Origin: Cryptomeria japonica
Taxonomy: Eukaryota > Streptophyta > Pinopsida > Cupressales > Cupressaceae
Direction: 5' to 3'
Assembly: GCF_030272615.1 (NCBI RefSeq)
Contig: NC_081414.1
Location: forward strand, 658,452,292 to 658,516,291
Length of the DNA stretch: 64,000 nt
Below, piece after piece: positions 1 to 9,577 of this stretch. The translations under genes and the position numbers were made by a program. Numbering within the stretch: position 1 is the first letter of the stretch; each line of letters begins with the position of its first letter. The notes beneath the pieces are model-generated. The model had not been told where the DNA came from. It ran no database searches and saw only the letters and a program-made list of their open reading frames with translations.

Positions 1-1386
1 ACACTGTGAACCAGCATTTGTGCCAAAGTGAAGCGGTGTGTTTGTTTAAGGTGAACCGGCATGTGGTTATGGGAACTGGCACATGGAAGCTTTGTATGAC
101 TACCGGTTGGTAGTCTCATCTTTAGGGTTTTCGGTTTAAGTGCTTCAAGCCTGTGCAGCTCAACCGGTGACTTTGTGTGATGAGTTAGCATTGTAACGAA
201 GAATAGATCGTGTTGCCACATCAGCCTTGTGCGCATGAAGGATCTTGCATGAAGGAGATTGTTCCCATCCACCTCGGGAATGTGCGAAGCCTGTTAACAA
301 TGATAACGCGTGATGGGTTATCAGCCACCATGAAATCGGTGGAAAACAAATGATGGAGAATGTCTTGAGATTGGATCAAGATTGTTGCATTTAATGCAAT
401 ATGCTCAATGGTCAGGATTGAACCGTTTGAATTCCTTAACCTAACAAGTTTAGGGTTTAGGGTTTATGCTACCAACCTATCTATTTTCCTATAAGGTCGA
501 TGTTGTGTTTCTTTCTGAGGTTGTTGGCAAAAGTTGTGTGTGTGTATCCAAGAGAAGAGATACGTGATTCTTGCTAGACCATAAGAGTGAAGTGATACCT
601 GTAGAGTGTAAGTACAGAAGGTGAAGAGGAGCTAAAGTGGATCTGCATTGGCATTGAGTGTTGTTACTAGATCATTGTAATACCTGTTGATCTCTAACCA
701 CCTCAATAGTTGGGAAATTCCTTAATAGGGTAGCTTTAACCGGCTTGCTGTAAATCCTTTAACAGGGTGACTCAAAACTATTGAGTTCTTGAAATCCTCT
801 AATAAGGTAACCTTTAACTGGGTTTAACCCTTAACAGGGTATTCTAGCCATCCCTTAACCGGGTGATCCCTAATAGGGTCAGTTCCTAACAGAACCTATT
901 GTATCAGTCTTTAACCGGACAAGGCTCCTAACAGAGCGGACTTCTAAAGAGTTCAAAAACAATCTTGTGGGTATTCATCCCCACCATGGTTTTTCCCAGT
1001 TGGGTTTCCACGTGAAAAATATGTGTGTCATATGTGATGTCCTTTTCATGTGATGATATGTTGTTTTCTGTCAAGCGGTGAATCATGTTGATCTAGTTGT
1101 TTATATATATGTCTTTGATGATAGATTACCTGTTCATGCACTAGGATGAAATGGAAATGAAGTATTAGATTGTGTGAGAAGATAAGTGTCAACTGGTATA
1201 TGCTTGTCTCAGTTATTCTAGGTTTTGCCGGTTGTACTCTGTTTAAGACCGGTGTTACTATTTGTCTGTAAAAGCACAGTGTTTGCTGACAAACCGGTTT
1301 AGGATTGTGATTTTTGTCTATACTGATTCACCCCCCCCCCCCTCTCAGTACCTGTTGGGTACTATCCATTCATCATTGAGTTATCA
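1..1386 (+). mobile_element. Ty1/copia LTR (solo LTR or edge of an element), plus orientation, left end outside the window
   Basis: This is the reverse complement of the LTRs at 34521-36158 and 40542-42028. By alignment to those, the window opens about 95 bp inside the LTR, so the full LTR would be about 1.48 kb, the same as its relatives. It ends with ...GAGTTATCA at 1386, matching the terminal CA of the family. It carries the family landmarks in order: an array of CCCTTAAC(A/C)GGG-type motifs (about 700-960), a conserved TTTCCACGTGAAAAA block near 1007-1021, and a C-run at 1331-1342. It sits inside the 5' LTR of gypsy A, whose sequence resumes at 1387. I cannot tell a solo LTR from a full element because the left flank is missing. 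Confidence 0.85.
700..960 (+). repeat. Array of CCCTTAACNGGG-type motifs inside the copia LTR
   Basis: About ten near-dyad copies of a 12-13 base motif (for example CCCTTAACAGGGT, CCCTTAACCGGGT, CCCTAATAGGGT) are spaced 15-40 bases apart. The same array, in reverse complement, is in the other copia LTRs of the window (about 23735-23915, 35110-35340, 41000-41215, 63590-63800). It is therefore a fixed module of this LTR family and not random simple repeat. A role in LTR regulation or RNA folding is inference only. Confidence 0.75.
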
Positions 1387-1665
1387 ATTTGGTTCTTTCA
1401 TTATGGAATTTATATGTATGTGTAGGTTTTATCTTAAGCATTTATTTTACCTAATTAAATGGACAATTGGATTAATTATGGTGTTAATATAATCTACGAA
1501 TTAATCTTCGATGGTAACCCTTAGGAAATCATGTGTTAGACTTCCGTTGTGTTATTAAACGTGCAATTGTTATAATTAATGCACTTAATCTTTAAAAAAA
1601 AATATTTCACCCTTTAGTTGCCTAGTTGTGTTGTGTTCCTTTAGGGTTCTTGGCGGGGCATTACA
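1387..1665 (+). repeat. Gypsy A 5' LTR, 3' terminal part
   Basis: Matches 9303-9577, the end of the 3' LTR, over its whole length with about ten differences and small poly-A length changes. It ends in GGGGCATTACA just before the primer-binding site. The rest of this LTR was displaced leftward by the copia LTR at 1-1386 and lies outside the window. Confidence 0.9.
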
Positions 1666-1667
1666 TT

Positions 1668-1680
1668 TGGTATCAGAGCC
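1668..1680 (+). other. Primer-binding site of gypsy A (initiator tRNA-Met type)
   Basis: TGGTATCAGAGCC lies two bases after the LTR terminus. This is the usual plant primer site complementary to the 3' end of initiator tRNA-Met. The site is intact. Confidence 0.9.
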
Positions 1681-1819
1681 CAAGTTTCAACATTGGGTAC
1701 TCTGGGTTTGTAGTGAGCCTATTCAACTTGACCATTTTGCTTAGGTCTTAATGTTTGTGTTTCCCTTGTTTTATCCTTGCCGTAGATCTAAACCATTTTC
1801 TCTTTTACAGTGCTAGGTC

Positions 1820-2277
1820 ATGGCTAGGAAAGCTAGGGGAGGTAGCCACTGGAGTTGGCTATAGTTATCTGTGTCTCTGTAGATGCCTTTATTACTAGTT
1901 GTGAGTTGGACCTAGGAACCATAGTTACCTCAGTTGACCTTCGAGTCATTCCTTTGGGTTCTTATGGAGTTGTGTTGGGGATGGATTGGCTATCATCTCA
2001 CAGTGCTCGTGTAGAATGTCGCAAGAAGACAGTGGAGTGTTTAGATGACCTTGGCAGAGAAGTGGAGATTGTTGGAGTTCAGAGTCCGATATCCCTACGT
2101 ATGATTTTTGCTATGCAACTTAAGCGATGTATGCGTAGAGGGTGTCAACTTTTTGTAGTTACTCTTGAGGATGTGGATGAGTCAGGGAGTCAAGAAATCG
2201 CTCTTGATGGTCACCCTATTATTCGAGAGTATGTTGATGTGTTTCCATTGGATATTCCTGGTATGCCTCCGAAGTGA
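1820..2277 (+). pseudogene. Gypsy A gag start fused by deletion to a truncated aspartic protease
   Basis: An ATG at 1820 begins a basic stretch (MARKARGGSHW) that looks like the start of gag. After about 11 codons the sequence jumps to the C-terminal half of the retroviral-type protease and linker, read in another frame from about 1855. The conserved protease tail VVLGMDWLSSHSARVEC is visible, as in the usual LGMDWL motif of Ty3/gypsy. The catalytic D-S/T-G motif, the zinc knuckle and nearly all of gag are missing, so around 1 kb or more was lost here. The reading frame stops with TGA at 2275-2277, where family members usually have an arginine codon. It cannot give capsid or protease function. 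Confidence 0.8.
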
Positions 2278-3765
2278 GACATAGACTTTCGCATTGATTT
2301 GGTTCCTAGTGCAGAACCAATTTCGAAAGCTCCATATCGGATGACTACTCAGGACTTGAGTGAGTTGAAGTTACAGTTAGAAGAATTGTTGGCCAAGGGA
2401 TTCATTCATCCTAGTGTTTCCCCTTGGGGTGCGCCTGTTATCTTCGTTAAGAAGAAAGATGGTTCTCTTTGGTTATACATTGATTATCGACAGTTGAATA
2501 AGGTAACCATCTGAAATCGATATCCATTGCCTCATATAGATGATCTTTTTGATTAGGTTAAGGGATCCAAGGTGTTCTCTAAGATTGACCTGAAATCTGG
2601 ATACCATCAGTTGCACATTTAGGATGCAGACATTCATAAGACATCATTTTGTACTCGTTATGGTCACTACGAGTTCACAGTGGTGCCATTTGGGTTGACG
2701 AATGCGCCTTCAGTTTTCATGAGCCTCATGAATGGGGTTTTTCACACTTACCTTGATCGTTTTTTCATTGTATTCTTAGATAACATTTATATTTATTCTA
2801 GAACTATGGAAGAGCATGAGGGTCACTTACATCAGGTATTGCAGTGCTTGAGGGAGAATCAACTTTATGCCAATTTGGCAAAGTGTGACTTCTTCCATTC
2901 TGAGGTGAACTATCATGGTCATGTGGTTTCGGGAGAAGGTGTATCCATGGATCCTTCAAAGATCCAAGCCATTGTTGATTGGCTAGCATCGACCAACGTT
3001 TCAGAAGTTCAGAGTTTTATGGGTTTGGTCAGATATTACCGTCGCTTTGTTCAGGGCTTTTCCCAGATAGGACACCCGATTACTTCTCGTCAGAGAAAAG
3101 GGAAGAAGTTTGTTTGGTCAAAGCAGTGTGAGGCATCTTTTCGAACCTTTAAGGAACTCCTTGTCAGTGCTCCAATTTTGGTAGTTCTTGATCCATCTAG
3201 AGATTTTATGGTATGCATAGATGCCTCTTTGGAAGGTATAGATGCAATGCTTATGTAGGATGGACGTGTGGTTGCCTATGAGTCTCACAAACTCAAGAAC
3301 CACAAGTTGAACTATCCAGTTCACAATTTAGAGTTGGCAGTTGTAGTTCATGCTTTGGTTAGATGGCAGCATTTCCTATTAGGGCGTCGGTTTGAGCTGC
3401 ATAGTGATCACCGCAATCTGCAGTATATATTCACGCAGCCAAACTTGAATGCTCAATAGTGGAGATGGATGGAATTCTTCTGCAAGTATGATTTTGAGGT
3501 TCGTTATATTTAGGGGAAAGAGAACATAGTGGCAGATGCTTTGAGTTATAGACGGCATGAAGTTTCAACATTGTCCCTTGGAGTAGACTTGAGAGAGAGG
3601 ATTCTTAGAGTTCTTCCTCGGGATACTTGGTATCAGGATGTTAGAGCCATGATAGAGTCCGGAAGGCCTTTAGAGGGTAGATTTCTGGATATAATCTTGA
3701 GGCAGATGGACTTCTTCGTCACCATGGACGAATCTATGTACCTCCTTTGGAGGGTCTTCACATTT
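2278..3765 (+). pseudogene. Gypsy A reverse transcriptase and RNase H, decayed
   Basis: The RT would copy element RNA into cDNA and the RNase H remove the RNA strand. The sequence reads through RT landmarks in order: [15 protein letters not shown], the fingers stretch [61 protein letters not shown], then the catalytic box as [10 protein letters not shown]. Ty3/gypsy normally has FIDDILIYS here, so the second catalytic aspartate is now asparagine. RNase H follows (CIDAS, VAYESHKLKNHKLNYPVHNLEL, HSDHRNLQY, KENIVADALS). In-frame stops occur at about 2512, 2554, 2620, 3256, 3457 and 3511, mostly where relatives carry CAG or CGA codons. A frameshift lies near 3740. This domain is dead. Confidence 0.9.
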
Positions 3766-4393
3766 TGATCATGACTGAGGCCCATCGTGCACCTTATTCG
3801 AAACATCTAGGTGTCAAGAAGATGCACACAGATCTTAGACAGATTTATCATTGGGCTGGCATGAAACGTGACATTGCTGATTTTATGTCGAAGTGTTTGG
3901 AATGTCAGCGGGTGAAGGCGGAGCATTAGCACCCGACGGGGCTTTTACAACCTAATTTGGTACCGGATTAGAAATGGGATATCATTTCCATGGATTTTAT
4001 TGTTGGGTTGTCTGTCTCTTCGCGTCGTCATGATGCTATCATGGTCATTGTTGACAAATTGACTAAGGTTGCTCATTTTGTTCCTATTCAAGCTTCCTAT
4101 ATAGCAGCAGTGGTGGCACGAGTCTTCTTGGAAGATGTGGTGAGATTGCATGGGATTCCGAGGTGGATAATCTCTGATAGAGATCTTGTCTTTACCTCAG
4201 CATTGTGGACCTCACTTCAGCATGCTTTGGGGACTCAGTTGAACTTTAGTTCAGCTTATCACCCAGAGACAGATGGTTAGACCGAGTGAGTGAATCAGGT
4301 TTTGAAGGACATGCTTCGCATGTATGTTATGGACCAGCAGTCGCGCTGGGAGGATTATATCTATCTAGTGGATTTTTCTTATAACAATGGATG
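3747..4393 (+). pseudogene. Gypsy A integrase, first copy: zinc-binding domain and catalytic core
   Basis: Shows the integrase H-H-C-C zinc-binding domain (H...H in HRAPYSKHLGVKKMHTDLRQ, then CLECQRVK) followed by the core: [12 protein letters not shown] with the first catalytic aspartate, IPRWIISDRDLVFTS with the second, and FSSAYHPETDG leading to the glutamate position, which falls just after a stop. TAG at about 3927, 3968 and 4278 and TGA at about 4287 interrupt it where relatives have Gln, Trp, Gln and Arg codons. The copy ends where the duplicated unit begins again. Confidence 0.85.
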
Positions 4394-5016
4394 ATGACTG
4401 AGGCCCATCATGCACCTTATTTGGAACAACTAGGTGTCAAGAAGATGCATGCAGATCTTAGACAGATTTATCATTAGGCTGGCATGAAATGTGACATTGC
4501 TGATTTTGTGTCGAAGTGTTTGGAATGTCAATGGGTGAAGGTGGAGCATTAGCACTCGACAGGGCTTTTACAACCTAATTTGGTACCGGATTGGAAATGG
4601 GATATCATTTCCATGGATTTTATTGTTGGGTTGCCTGTCTCTTCACGTCGTCATGATGCTATCATGGTCATTGTTGATAGATTAACTAAGGTTGCTCATT
4701 TTGTTCCTACTCGAGCTTCCTATACGGCAGCAGTGGTGGCATGAGTCTTCTTGGAAGATGTGGTGAGACTGCATGGGATTCTGAGGTGGATCATCTCTGA
4801 TAGAGATCTTGTCTTTACCTCAACATTGTGGACCTCACTTTTGCATGCTTTGGGGACTCAGTTGAACTTTAGTTCAGCTTATCACCCAGAGACAGATGGT
4901 TACACCGAGCGAGTGAATCAGGTTTTGGAAAACATGCTTCGCATGTATGTTATGGACCAGCAGTCATGCTGGGAGGATTATATCTTTCTAGTGGATTTTT
5001 CTTATAACAATGGATA
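3771..5016 (+). repeat. Direct tandem duplication (623-bp unit x2) inside the gypsy A integrase
   Basis: Unit 1 is 3771-4393 and unit 2 is 4394-5016. Both start with ATGACTGAGGCCCATC and end with CTTATAACAATGGATG or its near copy. They align base for base at a constant offset of 623, with substitutions of a few percent. Because 623 is not a multiple of three, the duplication also shifts the frame. Divergence between units shows that it is not a recent assembly duplication. Confidence 0.93.
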
Positions 5017-5647
5017 TCATAGCTCCATAGGTATGTCCCCCTTTCAAGAATTGTATGGTCGTCCTTGCCGCACTCCTTTGATTTGGGATCGACTAGAGGA
5101 CAGGGTGCTTATAGGACCGGATATTCTTCGAGAGATGGAGCAGCAGGTTGAGTAGATTCGTGAGCATTTGATAGCTGCATAGGATAGGCAGAAGAAGTAT
5201 GCAGATGCTCATAAGGTAGATCATCAATTTTCTATTGGTGACCATGTGTTCTTGAGAGTGCATCCGCAGAAGAGTCTGATCCGTTATGGAAAGAGTTCTA
5301 AGTTAGCGCCTCGATTTGTTGGCCCTTTTGAGATCCTTGAGAGGATAGGATCTGTTGCTTACCGTCTTGCCTTGCCACTGAGTCTATCCCGCATCCACGA
5401 TGCCTTTCATGTTTCAGTTCTTCGACCTTATCATCCTGATGTGACACATGTTCTTGATTCGAACTCTTTGCAGGTCGAGGACGGGCAACTTGCCATGGAG
5501 CCCGTGCGCATTCTTCAGTGTCGAGATTTGATCCTCAGGGGTCGCACCATCGACCAGGTAAGGGTCCTATGGGACCCAAATGATGAAACCTCAATGACTT
5601 GGGAGGATGTAGCGAGGACGAGAGAGTTGTATTCTTATTTGTTTTAG
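4394..5647 (+). pseudogene. Gypsy A integrase, second copy, with C-terminal GPF/chromodomain-like end
   Basis: This copy repeats the zinc-binding domain and catalytic core. It has RWIISDRDLVFTS and AYHPETDGYTERVNQVLE, so the second aspartate and the glutamate are present. Only this copy continues into the true C-terminus: the GPF-like module (FVGPFEILERIGSVAYRLAL, SRIHDAFHVSVLRPYHPD) and a chromodomain-like end (ILQCRDLILRGRTIDQVRVLW, TWEDVARTRELYSYLF). Such a tail guides chromovirus integration to marked chromatin (established for the group; inferred here). TAG stops at about 5153 and 5180 replace expected Gln codons. TAG after SYLF at about 5646 is the natural end, 24 bases before the polypurine tract. 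Confidence 0.87.
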
Positions 5648-5670
5648 GCTTCCAGGAGTAAGCCTAGTTT

Positions 5671-5682
5671 TAGGGGGGAGAA
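5671..5682 (+). other. Polypurine tract of gypsy A
   Basis: TAGGGGGGAGAA immediately precedes the TG that opens the 3' LTR. The same context (AGGAGTAAG...AGGGGGGAGGA) precedes the gypsy C 3' LTR at 48474-48484. Confidence 0.88.
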
Positions 5683-7512
5683 TGTAGTGCCCCTCCTCGT
5701 TTGAACTTATTAGACTCATATTTTATTATTGTTTACTTTCAGTGGATACATTACCATGATGTATTATTCAGATTTATATGACATTATTTCATGCTTTATC
5801 AAGATATGAGATGCATAATTTATTTGCAGTATTTCAATACTTGTGATTTATGGCATTTTATGGATTATTGCTATGTACTGACACTTTACTTTATCTATGC
5901 AATGTGAAATTATATGTTGTGTGTTTGCGAGTGTATTGGATGCAAGGAAGCAATTTTCCTTCACTCACTCCGGTGAGACAGGGAATGTTGTGATTATCCT
6001 CCATTGGTGTGTATGTCGTGTTTTCTATATTATATATATGCATGTGTGGTTTAGTGATGCAGGGTATTGTTGGTACAAGTACCAAGTAGGTATGGGGTAT
6101 CATCTCCACCTAGCTTCACAGGTCTGAGCATGTCTTATATTGTCCGATGGAAGTGGAGGAGGTAGTAGTTGACCCTATTTTACCCAGATTACACTCTTGT
6201 GAGTGTCGTCAGTTGGTCGTCATGTCAGTTTGTTCAGCCTTCATGTATTGTCATTTGACTTTTTCTGAGTCTTTGCATGGGGTTTGTTCAATTTGTGTGT
6301 TATAGTGGATTTAATTAATTAATTAAATTTATGGAGTTATCTCATAGTTGGTATTTTTGAATTATGTATTTTATGCATTGAGATTATAAATTTAATTAAT
6401 TAAAAGAAGTTATTAAATTAAGTTGCAAGCTGCATGATATTAGAAATATATTTTATTTAAATTTAAGTGAAAATAAATTAGATTAATTTCATTTATTGTT
6501 TCCTATAATTTTAAATAAATAAAAGAATAACAAAATAAATAAATGAATAAATGAACAAAAGAATAAATTAGAATTAAAGTATTGCTTTAATTCCTTTTTT
6601 AGGAAATTAATTAATTTGCATGAGAAAAGAAAAGAAAAAAATGATTTTTGCTTATTGCATGTTAATTTATTCCTTTGTTAGAAATTAGAAAAGAAAAATA
6701 AAATTGCTTTTAATTACTAAAATTAAATATTAGGGTTTTTGGGAAAAATATATGCAACCTAGAATTTTAGTTTAAAAGGGGAATATATCTTTTTATTTTT
6801 GGAAAGAAAGTCACAGGAAAGAGGCAGAGATTTTGGTGAAGAAACATTATTGGAAGCTTAGATTTTGGTGAAGAAAAATTATTGGAAGCTTGTTGAAGGA
6901 TTTAATCTCTCCTACAAAGTTCTTCCAGGAAAGCTATACCAAGTTGGGTGGCTTCTTCTGGTTGTTTTTTTTTTTTTTAGAAAATATTTCTATTTATTCT
7001 CTCTTTCTCAATGATGTCTGTGTTAAAATATTTGTCAAATCCAAAATTCTTTTTGGTTATTTCTTGTTCTTGGCTAAAGTCCATTTTTGAAATTAGTTTC
7101 TAGTTTATGGAAAGAAGTTGTTTCCTAGGTGTTTGTAAATTAAAATTTTGAGAAAATTGGGAAAATTTATTCTAGCAAATTTTGCCAAGATGTTTTACTG
7201 TGCATGAAAATTGCAAGATTTGGGGGAAATGGGTTTTGCTAGAGAAAATGTCCTTTGGTTTGGTATTGGATTCGATATTTTGCTATGGTTGTTCTTTATG
7301 TATATTTGTGCATCTCTGTATATTTAGTTGTAAAATTATTTGGGAATTAAATCTAGTAGTTTATTAAGTGTATGGGAAAATCTGTATTAATTAGATACCC
7401 TGGAAATAAATTATATTTTTAGGTTATTGAAATTTAATATTTTATAGGAAATAAAATTTATTGTTTTTAGGTTATGGAGATTTTCTTTTAAAAAAATTAT
7501 AATTTTTTTTTT

Positions 7513-7515
<3 letters not shown>

Positions 7516-7555
<40 letters not shown>
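7516..7555. repeat. (AT)n microsatellite in the gypsy A LTR
   Basis: About 38 bases of pure AT/TA alternation directly before the hairpin module. Confidence 0.95.
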
Positions 7556-7556
<1 letters not shown>

Positions 7557-7559
7557 GGT

Positions 7560-7755
7560 TTTGGTGGGGGGGTTGGTAGCAACTACCGACAGTAGTATGA
7601 CTACCGAATGATAGCAGTACTACTGATGGTAGCAACGGCTACCATAAGGTAGCAAAGCTACCTACAGCAACACTTGCTACCATGCAGTAGCAGTGCTACC
7701 ATAATTTAGCATGTACTACCGATGGTAGCACCTGCTACCGTACGGTAGCAGGGGG
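7560..7755. repeat. Self-complementary GGTAGCA / TGCTACC repeat module in the gypsy A LTR
   Basis: The heptamer GGTAGCA and its complement TGCTACC (with variants GTAGTA/TACTAC) recur many times in about 190 bases, often facing each other over 1-6 base loops, for example GGTAGCAACGGCTACC, GGTAGCAAAGCTACC and GGTAGCACCTGCTACC. Transcribed, it would fold into a string of short hairpins. A module of quite different sequence but similar self-complementarity occupies the corresponding place in gypsy C (42607-42925). Confidence 0.85.
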
Positions 7756-7849
7756 TTTAATTTTCACTGTTCCCTAAATTAATTTCATGCAAACTGAAAT
7801 ATGGTACTTTCAGATTTTCGTGCCAGAGATATAAAATTTGGTTTCTAAT

Positions 7850-7936
7850 TAATATATATATATATATATATATATTTATTTATTTATTTATTTAAATAAA
7901 TATATATATGTATGTATATATATATATTAATATATA
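7850..7936. repeat. TA/TTTA-rich low-complexity tract
   Basis: Runs of (TA)n, (TTTA)n and again (TA)n in the gypsy A LTR just after the hairpin module. Confidence 0.9.
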
Positions 7937-9577
7937 AGGTTATTTTAATTTTTGGACATTATATCATTTAAGTATTATTTTAATATTGTGCTAATTAATT
8001 CAAAATTTAGCTATTTTCATAAAAGCTTATAATCTAAGATTTTATATTTATGCTTGGAAATACATTAGGGGGTTAATTTTAATACGATTTTATCTAACTT
8101 TATTGAACAAATGACAACATTGATTTCTTTGTATTAATATAGTTGTATTTTCTTATGTTCTGGAAAAATCTTTAATTGCAATTATTTTATACTTTTGGTT
8201 GTTTAAAGAAAAGATTGTCTGTATTAGGATCTTGTGTAAATGGTATTTGCAGTCAAGCTTAATTTCGTTGCAATTCTGGTTGGGTTGTCATTATGTCATA
8301 TGTTGTTATACCCCCTTGGTCAGGTGTTGTTGTATAACCTTGTTGGTGTGAGCCATTGTGTGTTTTGTTCCAAATGGTCAATCCTGGGTTAGTGATTGTG
8401 TATCCTTCACTTGTGGTTTGTCAGGATTAGATATGGCTGTCTATTTCACCATAGAGTTTTGATAGAGAGACCTTTCCTGTTAGTGTCCTATGAGAGAGAG
8501 TGGCTTTCGAGTGGGGGCCGCACCCAAAGTGGATGGCAGGATAACCCCTTGAAAGTCAGTTAAGAAGTGATAACCTAATAATTGATTAGGGGGTGGTAGT
8601 TTAAAATATTAATTAAGATAATGTGCCTCACACATGGTTGAGTGCTTGTATAGGGTCAGGATGTGGTGAGAAGGCCTGGAATGGCAAACTTATCACCTTG
8701 TCTTCACGAAAGGATTGGTAGGGTCTGCATAAGGCTTAGATGGAGCCGAAGGTTCGGGAGAGGTTACCAGGATAACCCAGGATGGGGGCCGAGACCTATG
8801 GAAGCCTACCAGGGTAACCACCTTAAGCCATGCGATGACACTCTCTCCTTAGAGTCACTAGTGTTTGTGAGTTGAGTCACATGGATGTTTGCGGAGTCAT
8901 GTAGTTCTATCGTACTTGTCTTACTTTGCTTGCTTGAGGGTCTTCTACTATCTCCTAGCATTGTGGGGTGGTTCCATTTCAAGATCACATGGTTGGGTGG
9001 TAGTGCCACTTCCCATCGGATGTTCTAGATTGTATCTTCAGGCGAGGAAAGGCTTTGCTGGTGTTTCTTGGTTCGTGGTTCATGTACCAGCTCTTGTTCA
9101 TGATCATTGTTCAGTTGAGACTTTGTGGTTATTGTATCAAACCTTTCTGTAACCTTGATATTGTAACTTTTGGATTATGTGGTATATTTGGAAGCCATGT
9201 ATTTATGGATATTATAATATTATGTTGGTGGAATGTATGTTAATTCAGTTGCTTTGATCTTATGTATAAATGAAATAAGGATAAATAAATGCATTGGAAT
9301 ACTTTGGTTCTTTCATTATGAAATTTAGATGTATGTGTAGGTTTTATCTTAAGCATTTATTTTACCTTATTAAATGGACAATTGGATTAACCATGGTGTT
9401 AATATAATCTGTGAATTAATCTTCGTTGGTAACCCTTAGGAAATCATGTGTTAGACTTCTGTTGTGTTATTAAACGTGCAATTGTTATAATTAATGCACT
9501 TAATCTTAAAAAAAAAAATCACCATTTAGTTGCCTAGTTGTGTTGTTTTCCTTTAGGGTTCCTAGCGGGGCATTACA

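Larger units (their letters stand above)
1387..9577 (+). mobile_element. Gypsy A: Ty3/gypsy LTR retrotransposon, chromovirus-like, interrupted on the left by a copia LTR
   Basis: The element consists of a 5' LTR remnant (1387-1665), primer-binding site (1668-1680), decayed protease-RT-RNase H-integrase region (about 1820-5647), polypurine tract (5671-5682) and a complete 3' LTR (5683-9577). The last 279 bases of the 5' LTR align with the end of the 3' LTR with only scattered substitutions, which proves they are LTR copies of one element. The integrase-after-RNase H order and a chromodomain-like C-terminus place it in Ty3/gypsy. The 3.9-kb LTR suggests the Tekay/Del chromovirus group (inference). 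Most of gag is deleted, so it is non-functional. Confidence 0.9.
5683..9577 (+). repeat. Gypsy A 3' LTR (3.9 kb)
   Basis: Opens TGTAGTGCCCC and closes GGCATTACA. It is AT-rich, carries no coding potential and includes two TA microsatellites and a self-complementary GGTAGCA/TGCTACC module (7560-7755). Several blocks are shared with the gypsy C 5' LTR: about 6070-6120 with 33850-33890 (CTTCRCAGGTCTGAG), about 8496-8560 with 43888-43945 (AAAGTGG..GCAGGATAACCCC), and 8670-8830 with 44065-44225. Bases 9578-9582 (AGACA) would be the 3' target duplication, but the left partner lies outside the window. Confidence 0.9.

Noticed and set aside
5897-6127. Overlapping plus and minus frames (76 and 72 codons) at the start of the gypsy A 3' LTR
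   Set aside because: LTR sequence; the homologous part of the gypsy C LTR does not keep the frames.
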